From assembly GCA_049514335.1 (NCBI GenBank), contig JBEKVE010000049.1, positions 1 to 17,947 of the forward strand: 17,947 bases of DNA. Direction: 5' to 3'. Positions within the stretch are counted from its first letter, which is position 1; each line of letters starts with the position of its first letter. This stretch comes from JBEKVE01 sp049514335. Lineage in GTDB: Bacteria; Actinomycetota; Acidimicrobiia; Acidimicrobiales; UBA8190. This document shows, piece after piece, positions 6,772-14,293 of this stretch. The position numbers were made by a program, and so were the translations under genes. A model generated the notes under the pieces. That model saw nothing but the letters and a program-made list of their open reading frames with translations, was not told where the DNA came from and did not search any database.

Positions 6772-8225
6772 GGCGCCGATGGTACCGGTGCGGCCACGGC
6801 CCGCCCCGCCGGGCGGCGGAGCCGGCCCACCTGCACCAGACCGAGGGCCATCATGAACGGCACCACCACCAGGGCGGGCCGGTACCCCGAGGCTTGGTGG
6901 GCGCCGTGGCCCACGGCGTCGATGATCCACCCGATGGCGAGGTCGGCGACCACGGCGAAGGCGAAGCCACCGATGTTCACCACACCGGTGGCGGCGCCAC
7001 CTCGCTCCGGCGGGTTGGCCTCACGGGCGAGATCGAACGCGATCACCGAGGTCGACCCGGCCACACCGGTGACGACGATGAGCAGCAGCACGAGACCGAG
7101 GGGCGCAGGGCGGTCTCCCCACCCGAGCACGAGACCCCACGATGCGACGAGCACGAGCGCGGTGGTGGTCACCGCCCCCACCCGCGCCCGGGGTCGCCTG
7201 ATGATGAGGATCCCCACGAGCGGGGCGCTCACCACCGCGCTCACCACCACGAGGCCGAGGGCGAAGCTGGCGCTGCGTCCCGTGTAGTGCTCGGCCCGGA
7301 CGAGGAACGGGTACCCCCACAGCGAGGTGAACACGACGAAGGGACCCGAAAGCGTGAAGTGGACCCACGTGCCACGCCACGTGCCGGGGGTGCGCATGGC
7401 GTTGCGCACCGACCGGCGCATGTTGGGGCGCTCACGTAAGGGCAGGCGTGCGGCGGGATCGGGGTGCTCGCGCAGGAAGAGGGCGATGACCACGCCCACG
7501 GCGACGGTCGCCGCCGCCGAGCCGGTGAAGGTGACCACCCATCCCAGGTGCACGAGGCTCTCTCGCAACGGGACCGTCGAGATGAGCTGCCCCACTCCGC
7601 CCACGAGCGAGGTCAGGGCGGTCACGAGCCCGTAGCGCGTGGCTGGGAACCAGTTCTGCACGAGCCGCAGGACGTTCAAGAAGGTGAGCCCGTCTCCCAC
7701 CCCCACGATCCCCCGGCCCGCCAGCGCCGTGCCCGCCGTCGTCCCCCACCCGAAGAGCGCCTCGCCCGCAGCCAGGAACACCAAGGCCACCGTCAGCATC
7801 CGGCGCGGCCCGAAACGGTCGGCCATGGCCCCGGTGGGGATCTGCAGGAGCGCGTACAACCCGAGCTGCGCCGCCACGAAGGTGGCGAGGACCGACGGGC
7901 CCACGTGGAAACGGCGCTCGGCGTCGAGCGAGGCCACCCCGAGGCTCGTCCGGTGGAAGACCGCCACGAAGTACGCGCTGACCCCGAGCGCCCACACGGC
8001 CCAGGCGCGGCCCAGGCCGGGCGGGGACCCGGGCACAGACGCATCGGGGCCGGTCCGGGCGGCCATGGTTATCGCCCCTGCGTCCGGGGTCGGACCCCCG
8101 GCGGCCCCGGCGTCGCCTGCGCCGGCATCGGGGCCGGGGCCGGGCGCGGAGGGTGCTCCGGGAGGCGGGGGGTCGGAGGGCCGGGGTCCGACGGCGGGGG
8201 GTTCGGTGTCGTCCCCGTCCCGCAT
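6768..8225 (-). CDS. Major facilitator superfamily transporter
   Basis: 485 residues from ATG 8225. A 50- to 60-residue Pro/Gly/Ala-rich cytoplasmic N-terminus precedes a 12-helix MFS core. The loop between helices 2 and 3 holds the MFS signature as GAMADRFGPRRML. Helix-rich hydrophobic segments continue to the C-terminus, with the usual charged central loop (REHPDPAARLPLRERPNMRR). It is an inner-membrane secondary transporter of unknown substrate; the sequence pattern resembles nitrate/organic-anion or sugar-phosphate MFS members but is not decisive. An alternative start is ATG 8066, preceded by AGGGG, which would give a normal 432-residue MFS. I prefer 8225 because CACAAT (8237-8232) lies 6 nt before it. 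Its stop overlaps the acetyltransferase start, so the two form an operon. Confidence 0.88.
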   Translation of the reverse strand: MRDGDDTEPPAVGPRPSDPPPPGAPSAPGPGPDAGAGDAGAAGGPTPDAGAITMAARTGPDASVPGSPPGLGRAWAVWALGVSAYFVAVFHRTSLGVASLDAERRFHVGPSVLATFVAAQLGLYALLQIPTGAMADRFGPRRMLTVALVFLAAGEALFGWGTTAGTALAGRGIVGVGDGLTFLNVLRLVQNWFPATRYGLVTALTSLVGGVGQLISTVPLRESLVHLGWVVTFTGSAAATVAVGVVIALFLREHPDPAARLPLRERPNMRRSVRNAMRTPGTWRGTWVHFTLSGPFVVFTSLWGYPFLVRAEHYTGRSASFALGLVVVSAVVSAPLVGILIIRRPRARVGAVTTTALVLVASWGLVLGWGDRPAPLGLVLLLIVVTGVAGSTSVIAFDLAREANPPERGGAATGVVNIGGFAFAVVADLAIGWIIDAVGHGAHQASGYRPALVVVPFMMALGLVQVGRLRRPAGRAVAAPVPSAP

Positions 8226-8231
8226 CCCCCG

Positions 8232-8237
8232 ATTGTG
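8232..8237 (-). promoter_or_regulatory. Possible -10 box for the MFS gene
   Basis: On the minus strand CACAAT ends 6 nt before ATG 8225. It keeps the important A2 and T6 of the -10 hexamer but lacks the first T. The intervening CGGGGG might instead act as a close ribosome site. Confidence 0.35.
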
Positions 8238-8322
8238 GCCGACGGCGCGCGGGTCGCGGGCTACGTTGAAGCCCCGACCGTCCAGGTGGCACCTTGCCGC
8301 ACCGAGCAACGCCGCCGCGCCA

Positions 8323-8327
8323 AGGAG
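8323..8327 (+). promoter_or_regulatory. Shine-Dalgarno site that sets the start of the 8336 gene
   Basis: AGGAG within AAGGAGA lies 8 nt before ATG 8336. It decides between this ATG and an in-frame TTG at 8294, which has no such site. Confidence 0.75.
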
Positions 8328-8335
8328 ACCGGTTC

Positions 8336-9466
8336 ATGCCCGTGCCGCTCGACGAGTACCCCGTGCACCAGGTCCCGCTGTCGATGCAGCACGTGGCCTC
8401 GAGCGATCGAAACGCCTACGACCGCTGCTACTTCAACGCCCACGACCGCACCGGGGACCTGTTCCTCGTGACCGGCATGGGGGTGTACCCGAACCTCGGG
8501 GTCAGAGACGCCTTCGCCACCCTGCGCCGGGGCCACGAGCAGACCACCCTGCGCATCTCCGACGCCCTCGGTGCCGACCGCATGGACCAACGGGTCGGGC
8601 CCTACCGGATCGAGGTGCTCGAGCCGCTCCAGCGGATCCGCGTGGTGTGCGACGGCGCCGCGCACGGTCTCGGCTTCGACCTGACGTGGACAGGCTCGTT
8701 CCCTGTGGTCGAAGAGCCCGCCCACGTGATGCGCCAGAGCGGGCGGATCATCCTCGACGCCATGCGCTTCGCCCAGGTGGGCACCTGGTCCGGGGTGATC
8801 CACCTGGGGACAGACGACATCGCCGTCGACGACGCACGCTGGGTGGGGACGCGTGACCGGTCCTGGGGGATCCGGCCGATCGGGGAACCTGAACCACCGG
8901 GACGCGCCGGAGCCGAGCCCGATCCCGCCTTCGGCTTCTGGTGGACGTACGCGCCACTGCGCTTCGAAGAGTTCGCCGTGGTCGTCATCGCCCAGGAGAC
9001 CGGCGACGGCACCCGCGTGCTCAACGAGGCGGTCCGGATCTTCCCGGCTGCGACGGGCCGGCCCCCCGAACAGCTCGGCTGGCCCGACATCGAGGTCCGC
9101 TACCGGCCCGGGACACGGGACCCCGTGGGTGCGGTCCTGCGCATGCGCACCCGCGCCGGCACGCCGGTCACCGTCGACATCGAGACCCTCGGATTCGTGG
9201 GCCTCAACTGCGGACCCGGCTACGGCGGTGACCCGGACTGGGGACACGGGCAGTGGCGCGGGCGCGACTGGACCGAGACGGTGGTCGTGGACGTGCGCGA
9301 CCCGGCGATCACGGGACGCCTGGCATTCGGCGTAGTGGACCACGTGGCCCGGGCCACGTGCGACGGGGCCGAGGGGTGGGGGATGTTCGAGCACGGCACC
9401 TTCGGTCGCCACGAGCCGTCCGGGTTCACCGGGTGGGAGTCGGTGGCGGCCGGCCCGGCGACGTGA
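8336..9466 (+). CDS. AttH/CrtC-like protein, paralogue 1
   Basis: 376 residues. It is clearly related to the protein at 10661-11821: both share G-x-G-x-YPN, RGxEQxTxR, VGP, EVLEPL, a histidine then RQ pair, and WVxTRDxSWGxR (here residues 169-180). The RDxSWG element resembles the paired lipocalin-like barrels of the AttH/CrtC/Svf1 superfamily, which includes carotenoid hydratases. I infer fold from that motif only; no enzyme activity can be claimed. There is no signal peptide or membrane segment, so it is probably cytoplasmic. Its stop overlaps the start of the kinase-like gene (GTGA at 9463-9466), so it is the first gene of a three-gene operon. A role in binding or converting a hydrophobic substrate for the kinase is possible. 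Confidence 0.8.
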   Translation: MPVPLDEYPVHQVPLSMQHVASSDRNAYDRCYFNAHDRTGDLFLVTGMGVYPNLGVRDAFATLRRGHEQTTLRISDALGADRMDQRVGPYRIEVLEPLQRIRVVCDGAAHGLGFDLTWTGSFPVVEEPAHVMRQSGRIILDAMRFAQVGTWSGVIHLGTDDIAVDDARWVGTRDRSWGIRPIGEPEPPGRAGAEPDPAFGFWWTYAPLRFEEFAVVVIAQETGDGTRVLNEAVRIFPAATGRPPEQLGWPDIEVRYRPGTRDPVGAVLRMRTRAGTPVTVDIETLGFVGLNCGPGYGGDPDWGHGQWRGRDWTETVVVDVRDPAITGRLAFGVVDHVARATCDGAEGWGMFEHGTFGRHEPSGFTGWESVAAGPAT

Positions 9467-10647
9467 GCGGTCCGGGGGTGGGCGCAGGGCGGGACCCCGC
9501 GGCGCCAGCCGACACGGCGGCGACCGATGACACGGCCGTGGTGCGCCCGCAGACCTCGACCCGCGACAGGACTGCGCTGCACCGGCGACTGGTGGCCTGG
9601 CTCGGAACCAAGGTCGACGACCCCGAGGTGTCCGAGCTCGTGGTCCCGGAGTCCAACGGCATGTCGAGCGAGACCCTCCTGTTCGATGCCACGTGGGGTG
9701 GGAGCGGGGCCGGCCGGCGCGTCGAGCAGCCGTGCGCGGCGCGCTTGCGCCCCGACCCGGCCGCGGTGCCCGTCTTCCCCGTCTACGACCTCGAGCGTCA
9801 GTTCCGCGTCATGCGCCTGGTGGGCGAGCGCACCGCTGTGCCGGTGCCCCGCACGCTGTGGTTCGAGGCCGACACCGACGCCATCGGAACACCGTTCTTC
9901 GTGATGGAGCGGGTCGAGGGGCAGGTGCCCCCCGACATCATGCCCTACCCCTTCGGGTCCTGGCTCTCCGAAGCACCGCTCGCCGAGCAGCGACGGCTCC
10001 AGGACGCATCGGTGCGCGTCCTGGCCGAGCTCCACGGCGCCCTCGTCGGTCCCGACGACGTGGCGTTCCTCGAGCTCGACCGGCCCGGAGACACCTCGCT
10101 CCGCCGGCACCTGGCCGAGCAGTCCGCCTATTACGAGTGGGTCGTGGCCGACGGTGGCCGGTCCCCGCTCATCGAGCGGACCTTCGCCTGGCTCGAGCAG
10201 CACTGGCCCACCGACGAGGGACAGACCGTCATCAGCTGGGGCGACTCGCGCATCGGCAACATCATGTACCGCGACTTCGAGCCGGTGGCGGTCCTCGACT
10301 GGGAGATGGTGGCCCTCGGGCCCCGCGAGATCGACCTCGGTTGGATGGTGTACCTGCACCGGTTCCTCGACGACATCGCCCTCGAGGCCGGGCTGCCGGG
10401 CATGCCGCACTTCATGCGCATGGACGACGCCGCCACCGTCTACGAGCGGCATTCGGGCCACTCGCCGCGCAACCTGGACTTCTTCACGATGTACGCCGCG
10501 CTCCGCCACGCCATCGTCATGAGCAGGGTGGCGCGCCGGCAGGTGCTGTTCGGCGAGATTGAGATGCCGGAGGACCCCGACGACATGATCATGCACCGGG
10601 CCACGCTGGAGCAGATGCTCGAGAACCGCTACTGGGACAACGTGTGA
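9463..10647 (+). CDS. APH/ACAD10-type kinase-like phosphotransferase
   Basis: 394 residues from GTG 9463, which overlaps the previous stop. The fold is that of aminoglycoside phosphotransferases and of the N-terminal kinase-like domain of ACAD10/11. SNGMSSETLLF (residues 65-75) forms the nucleotide loop, and FFVMERVEGQVPP (145-157) is the hinge. SWGDSRIGN (258-266) is the catalytic loop with Asp261 and Asn266, and VLDWEMV (277-283) holds the metal-binding Asp279. The catalytic loop has Trp-Gly-Asp in place of the common His-Gly-Asp. The N-lobe lysine position appears to be Arg in ARLRP; both occur in the actinobacterial branch as I recall it. The likely reaction is ATP- or GTP-dependent phosphorylation of a hydroxyl group. 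Antibiotic resistance is unlikely: the protein sits between two paralogous binding-type proteins near lipid-oxidation genes. The first 35 residues are low complexity. Confidence 0.9.
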   Translation: MSGPGVGAGRDPAAPADTAATDDTAVVRPQTSTRDRTALHRRLVAWLGTKVDDPEVSELVVPESNGMSSETLLFDATWGGSGAGRRVEQPCAARLRPDPAAVPVFPVYDLERQFRVMRLVGERTAVPVPRTLWFEADTDAIGTPFFVMERVEGQVPPDIMPYPFGSWLSEAPLAEQRRLQDASVRVLAELHGALVGPDDVAFLELDRPGDTSLRRHLAEQSAYYEWVVADGGRSPLIERTFAWLEQHWPTDEGQTVISWGDSRIGNIMYRDFEPVAVLDWEMVALGPREIDLGWMVYLHRFLDDIALEAGLPGMPHFMRMDDAATVYERHSGHSPRNLDFFTMYAALRHAIVMSRVARRQVLFGEIEMPEDPDDMIMHRATLEQMLENRYWDNV

Positions 10648-10660
10648 GCGGGGTCGCCCC

Positions 10661-11821
10661 ATGACCAACCCCATCGGCCCCCTCGTCCCCGCCGACGAGG
10701 AGCTCGTGCACCAGATCTCCGACACCTTTGCCGTGGTGGGGACGAGCGACGTGTCGTGGACGGAGAAGATCTGCGCCATGGCGGCCGCCAAGGACGGCAC
10801 CCTCCAGCTGGCGTTCGGGTTGGGCAAGTACCCCAACCGAAACATCATGGACGCCTACGCGGGGATCTCGCGCGGCGTCGAGCAGCGCACCGTACGGGCC
10901 AGCCGCCGCCTGGCCCCGGCGCCCGAGCGCACGGTGGTGGGTCCCATCTCCTACGAGGTCCTCGAGCCGCTGCGCAGCGTGCGCTTCCGCCTCGACGCCA
11001 ACGACGCCCAGCCCGTCGCCTTCGACTGGGTCTTCGAGTGCATCGTGCCGCCGTCGCTCGAGGACCGCACCCACATGCGCCAGGGCTACCGGGTGGGATC
11101 CGACCTGGTGCGCTACCACCAGATCGGGGTGGCATCGGGCTGGGTCGAGGTCGAGGGGAAGCGCAGCGCCATCGACCCCGACGGCTGGGTGTCGACGCGC
11201 GACCACTCGTGGGGGGTCCGCTACGACGTCGGTCTTCCCCCCACGGACCTCGAGCCGCACGACGCGCTGGCCGGCCTGTCGTTCCGTATGGTGTGGAGCC
11301 CGGTCGCCATGCAACGGCCCGACGGCAGCCGCTACGGCCTGTTCCTCCACTACCAGATCGTGTGCGGGCCCGGGTTCACCCACAAGCACGTCGTCATGGG
11401 CGGCGTCGAGCACCCCGACGGGCGCGTGGAACGCTTCGTCGACCTCGAGCCCGAGCTCTCATTCGACCCCGTCAACCGTCGGCTGCGCGGCGGTCGTGTC
11501 CACGCCCTGGGCGCCGACGGCGTCCGGCGGACGATCGAGATCGAGGCGGTGTCCGACACGGGCTTTCACCTCGGCGCCGGGCTGTACTTCGGCTACGACG
11601 GCCACCACCACGGGGAATGGCGTGGCGAGCTGATGGTGGACGGCGACCACGTGGCCGACTGCGCCGACGCCGTCGCCGCCCGGCGGCTCCACCAGATCCG
11701 CGACACCGTCGTGCACGTCACCGACCCCGTGGGTGGCGGGGAGGGTTGGGGCAACTGCCAGCCCATCATCACCGGCGGCGACGAAACCCTCGGCCTGGAC
11801 GCCGGCGACAGCTTCATGTAG
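10661..11821 (+). CDS. AttH/CrtC-like protein, paralogue 2
   Basis: 386 residues from ATG 10661, 13 bp after the kinase-like stop, with GGGG about 7 nt upstream as a weak ribosome site. Motifs shared with paralogue 1 are GLGKYPN (54-59), RGVEQRTVR, EVLEPL (99-104), and WVSTRDHSWGVR (176-187). It differs by an N-terminal extension of about ten residues. Its C-terminal half is His/Gly-rich, with GYDGHHHGEWRGE, which could hold a metal or be an active-site loop. The overall divergence shows an old duplication, not a recent one. As with paralogue 1, the superfamily call rests on the RDxSWGxR motif and is moderate. No signal peptide. Function unknown. Confidence 0.8.
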   Translation: MTNPIGPLVPADEELVHQISDTFAVVGTSDVSWTEKICAMAAAKDGTLQLAFGLGKYPNRNIMDAYAGISRGVEQRTVRASRRLAPAPERTVVGPISYEVLEPLRSVRFRLDANDAQPVAFDWVFECIVPPSLEDRTHMRQGYRVGSDLVRYHQIGVASGWVEVEGKRSAIDPDGWVSTRDHSWGVRYDVGLPPTDLEPHDALAGLSFRMVWSPVAMQRPDGSRYGLFLHYQIVCGPGFTHKHVVMGGVEHPDGRVERFVDLEPELSFDPVNRRLRGGRVHALGADGVRRTIEIEAVSDTGFHLGAGLYFGYDGHHHGEWRGELMVDGDHVADCADAVAARRLHQIRDTVVHVTDPVGGGEGWGNCQPIITGGDETLGLDAGDSFM

Positions 11822-11880
11822 CGCCGGCCCCTGACAGGGCGGTGGCGGTGGCGGCGCCTCGGCGTCGGGAGGCGGGCCGG

Positions 11881-11892
11881 CACGGCGCCGTG
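11881..11892. promoter_or_regulatory. 12-bp perfect palindrome upstream of the TauE/SafE gene
   Basis: CACGGCGCCGTG is a perfect palindrome in the 178-bp gap 11822-11999, about 40 bp upstream of a -10-like TAGGAT. It could be an operator. Eight-base arms GCCGGCCC (11823-11830) and GGGCCGGC (11874-11881) also pair across the gap. Chance is likely at this GC content. Confidence 0.3.
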
Positions 11893-11929
11893 CTCTTCAC
11901 CAGCTCTTTCATAAACCCGACCGGACATG

Positions 11930-11935
11930 TAGGAT
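11930..11935 (+). promoter_or_regulatory. Putative -10 box for the TauE/SafE gene
   Basis: TAGGAT lies in a locally AT-richer patch (CATAAACC to TAGGATAC). It would give a leader of about 58 nt before ATG 12000, whose ribosome site is GGGGGA at 11987-11992. No good -35 is seen. Confidence 0.45.
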
Positions 11936-11999
11936 ACGGGCCGGAGTGGGGCTGGCGGAGGGGGTCGGCCGGCGTGACCCACCGTTGGGGGACCGTCGC

Positions 12000-12965
12000 A
12001 TGCACATCGATCCGTACATCGTGCTCGGGAGTGCCGTCGTCGGGCTGCTCGTGGGGATGACCGGCGCCGGCGGTGGGGCACTCATGACGCCGATGCTCAT
12101 CCTGCTGTTCGGGGTGAAGCCGTCGACCGCCATCTCGAGCGACCTGGTGGCTGCGGTTCTCATGCGGCCCGTGGGTGCCATCGTCCACATGCGCAAGGGA
12201 ACGGTCAACCTCCGCCTGGTGGGCTGGATGGTCCTCGGATCGGTGCCCATGGCATTCCTCGGCGCCTACCTGCTGCACCTCATTGGCAGCACCTCATCGG
12301 CGCAGGACGACGTCGAACGGGCCCTCGGCGCCGCGCTGCTCCTGGGCGCGGCGGCCATGGTGCTGCGCGTCGCCCTCGACCGACGACGCGGGCACGCCCG
12401 CCGCGGCGTGGTGCGGGACCTCGACGTGCGACCCGTCGCCACCGTCGTCATCGGCATGGTCGGCGGCTTGATCGTGGGGATCACCTCGGTGGGCTCGGGC
12501 TCGCTCATGATCATCCTGCTGCTCTTCCTCTACCCCACGTTGGGCGCCAACCAGCTGGTGGGCACGGATCTCACCCAGGCGGTCCCCCTCACGCTCGCTG
12601 CGGCACTCGGCGCGCTCGCCTTCGGTCACGTCGAGTTCTCGGTGACCACGTCGCTCGTGCTGGGCAGCGTGCCGGCCGTGCTGGTGGGGTCCCTGCTGTC
12701 GTCGCGCGCACCCGACGGCGTCATCCGGCCCGCCATCACCTTCGTCATCTTCGCCTCGGGCCTCAAGTACGTGGGCGTCGGGACGACCCCGCTCGGATGG
12801 ACGCTCGGCACGGTGCTGGTGGTGGCCGCAGTGGTGTGGGCGGCGTATGCCCGACCCTGGCAGCGGACGGCGCACCTCGAGGCGCGTGGCGCCCCCGAGG
12901 ATACGGCCGGCGCCGCCGCGGCGGCGCTCGGTGTGCGCGCCGCGGCGTCCGAGCCGCGCCTGTAG
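12000..12965 (+). CDS. TauE/SafE (TSUP) family anion exporter
   Basis: 321 residues. The two pseudo-symmetric halves of the TSUP family are visible: GLLVGMTGAGGGALMTPML followed by PSTAISSDL in the first half, and GLIVGITSVGSGSLMIILLL followed by NQLVGTDLTQAVP in the second. About eight hydrophobic helices are present; the C-terminal 30 residues are Ala-rich and polar. These proteins move sulfite, sulfonates, sulfoacetate or related organic anions across the inner membrane. The start ATG 12000 is preferred over an in-frame GTG at 11946 because GGGGGA lies 7 nt upstream and the protein then begins just before helix 1. No sulfur gene is nearby, so the substrate is open. Confidence 0.92.
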   Translation: MHIDPYIVLGSAVVGLLVGMTGAGGGALMTPMLILLFGVKPSTAISSDLVAAVLMRPVGAIVHMRKGTVNLRLVGWMVLGSVPMAFLGAYLLHLIGSTSSAQDDVERALGAALLLGAAAMVLRVALDRRRGHARRGVVRDLDVRPVATVVIGMVGGLIVGITSVGSGSLMIILLLFLYPTLGANQLVGTDLTQAVPLTLAAALGALAFGHVEFSVTTSLVLGSVPAVLVGSLLSSRAPDGVIRPAITFVIFASGLKYVGVGTTPLGWTLGTVLVVAAVVWAAYARPWQRTAHLEARGAPEDTAGAAAAALGVRAAASEPRL

Positions 12966-13041
12966 ACCGCCACGTTCAGGCACGCCACGCTGTGCCACCC
13001 GCTCGCGGGGCCACCCGTGGCTCTGGCGGGGGGCCGGGCGA

Positions 13042-13545
13042 TCAGCGGACGGCGGCGGCCTCGAGGAGCATCCCCACCGCCTGGTCGACCTCGGCGATGT
13101 TCAGCGGGGTGGTGATGTACGCGCTCGCTCCCGCCCACGTGAAACGGGCCCGCTCCCCCGACGTGCCGTCGTGGGCGATGACCACGATCGGTGCCGCCGG
13201 TGCCAGTGCCCGGGACCGGAGGGCGCTCAACAGATCGACCGCGTCGACGTCGGGCAGCGATGCGTGCATCACCACCATGCCCAGGCGGCGGTCCCGGGCG
13301 ACCTGGAGGCCGTTGCGGCCCGTCGCCGCCACCAGCAGCTTCACCGAGTGCCAGCGGCGGGCGATGCGGGAGAACAGGATGCGGCCGTCCACCTCACCGC
13401 CGATGTAGAGCACGGGGCGCCGCCGGATGCCCTGGGCCGGGTGGGCCGCCACCGACTCGCCCCGGGTGCGCCCGCGCCCCGCCTCGGTGGACGGGGCCTC
13501 GAGAAGGCGCAGGTGCGGGTGTCCGTCAACCGTCTCGACGCTCAC
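13042..13545 (-). CDS. Receiver-like protein without phospho-acceptor (pseudo-receiver)
   Basis: 167 residues from GTG 13545, with GGAG (13555-13552) 6 nt upstream. The first 42 residues are a polar, probably flexible tail. Residues 44-162 follow the CheY receiver pattern: VLYI, helix, LLVAATGRNGLQVA, then MVVMHASLPDVDAVDLL, IVVIAHDG, AGASAYITTPLNI and a last helix. All functional positions are altered. The acidic pair after strand 1 is Gly49-Gly50, the phospho-Asp position is His94, the conserved Ser/Thr is Ala124, and the Lys before the cis-Pro is Thr146. It therefore cannot be phosphorylated in the usual way and may act by protein binding. No output domain is present. It lies 121 bp downstream of the acetyltransferase gene and may have its own promoter. 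Confidence 0.85.
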   Translation of the reverse strand: MSVETVDGHPHLRLLEAPSTEAGRGRTRGESVAAHPAQGIRRRPVLYIGGEVDGRILFSRIARRWHSVKLLVAATGRNGLQVARDRRLGMVVMHASLPDVDAVDLLSALRSRALAPAAPIVVIAHDGTSGERARFTWAGASAYITTPLNIAEVDQAVGMLLEAAAVR

Positions 13546-13666
13546 GCCCGACTCCGAGTGGTTTCCGTGCCCCGCCCCCGCTGGACATCCTCCACGACCC
13601 TCACCGTAACGGGGCGAGATGAATTGCCCGCGACGGGTCAGCCAACCACAGGCGAACCGTGGGTAA

Positions 13667-14293
13667 TCAGCCGGTGACGTCGCGGCGCAGCCGATCCCCC
13701 ACCGCCGGCCACTCCGACGCCACGATGGAGAACATGGCCGAGTCGCGCAACAGGCCTCGTTCGCCGCGCGCCAAAGACGGCTGCCAGTTTCGGAGCACCC
13801 CCTCGAACCTGGCCCCGATCCCCTCGATGGCGCGCCGTGCCCGCGCGTTGCGGGCGTCGGTCTTGAGATCGACGCGCCCCACGTGCCACACCTCGAAGGC
13901 GTGGGTGAGCAGCAGCAGCTTGGCCTCGCGGTTGATGCCCGTCCCCTGCGCCGAGGCGGCCAGGAAGGTGGCACCGATCTCCACTGCGTAGAGCCGGCCG
14001 TCATCGGGTCGCCGGCGCATGGACAGGAACGAGGTGCTCCCCACGGCGCTGTCGTCGGCCACCCGCACCTGGGCGAAGGCCATGGCATCGGGTGCCGTGG
14101 TGCGCTCTGTGACGTAGGCGGCGGCATCCTCGTCGCCGTCGGGGACGTAGGTGTACCCGTAGGTGCCACGGTCCTCGGCCGCGGCGCGCGCCAGGTCGGC
14201 GGCGTGGTCCCTCGTGAGGGGCTCCAGACGGACCAGGGCGCCGTGCAGGACGGGGGCCTCGAGCGGCTCACCGCTCCCCCGGGCCGCGCTCAC
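13667..14293 (-). CDS. RimJ/RimL-like GNAT acetyltransferase
   Basis: 208 residues. The N-terminal LHGALVRLEPLTRDHAADL is the standard opening of RimJ/RimL-type GNATs. The acetyl-CoA region is EIGATFLAASAQGTGIN (residues 105-121), where the usual W-T-x-Y is replaced by AT-F and the P-loop Q-GTG-IN is kept. The segment DLKTDARNARARRAIEGIGARFEGVLR (142-168) is the typical NxxSxxAIxKLGF-like end. These enzymes acetylate protein N-termini or small amines. The GTG start overlaps the stop of the VOC gene (GTGA at 14293-14290), so the pair is translationally coupled. Confidence 0.92.
   Translation of the reverse strand: MSAARGSGEPLEAPVLHGALVRLEPLTRDHAADLARAAAEDRGTYGYTYVPDGDEDAAAYVTERTTAPDAMAFAQVRVADDSAVGSTSFLSMRRRPDDGRLYAVEIGATFLAASAQGTGINREAKLLLLTHAFEVWHVGRVDLKTDARNARARRAIEGIGARFEGVLRNWQPSLARGERGLLRDSAMFSIVASEWPAVGDRLRRDVTG

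Noticed and set aside
9463..10647. Aminoglycoside resistance gene
   Set aside because: The APH fold alone does not mean antibiotic resistance; the catalytic loop variant and context fit the actinobacterial ACAD10-like branch better.
9220..10848. 542-residue open frame on the minus strand
   Set aside because: It lies antisense to the kinase-like gene and its neighbours, which have clear family motifs; its translation is His/Val/Gly/Arg-biased with no domain, the usual shadow in GC-rich DNA.
10756..12060. 434-residue plus-strand frame overlapping paralogue 2
   Set aside because: The translation is dominated by Arg, Pro and Gly with no recognisable domain, while the frame used by 10661-11821 is motif-rich.
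12966..13041. Short inverted repeats (CCCG-CTCG-CGGG at 12998-13009, GCCACCCGTGGC nearby) as a terminator
   Set aside because: The stems are 4-5 bp with tight loops; support is too weak to call a terminator in this 76-bp convergent gap.
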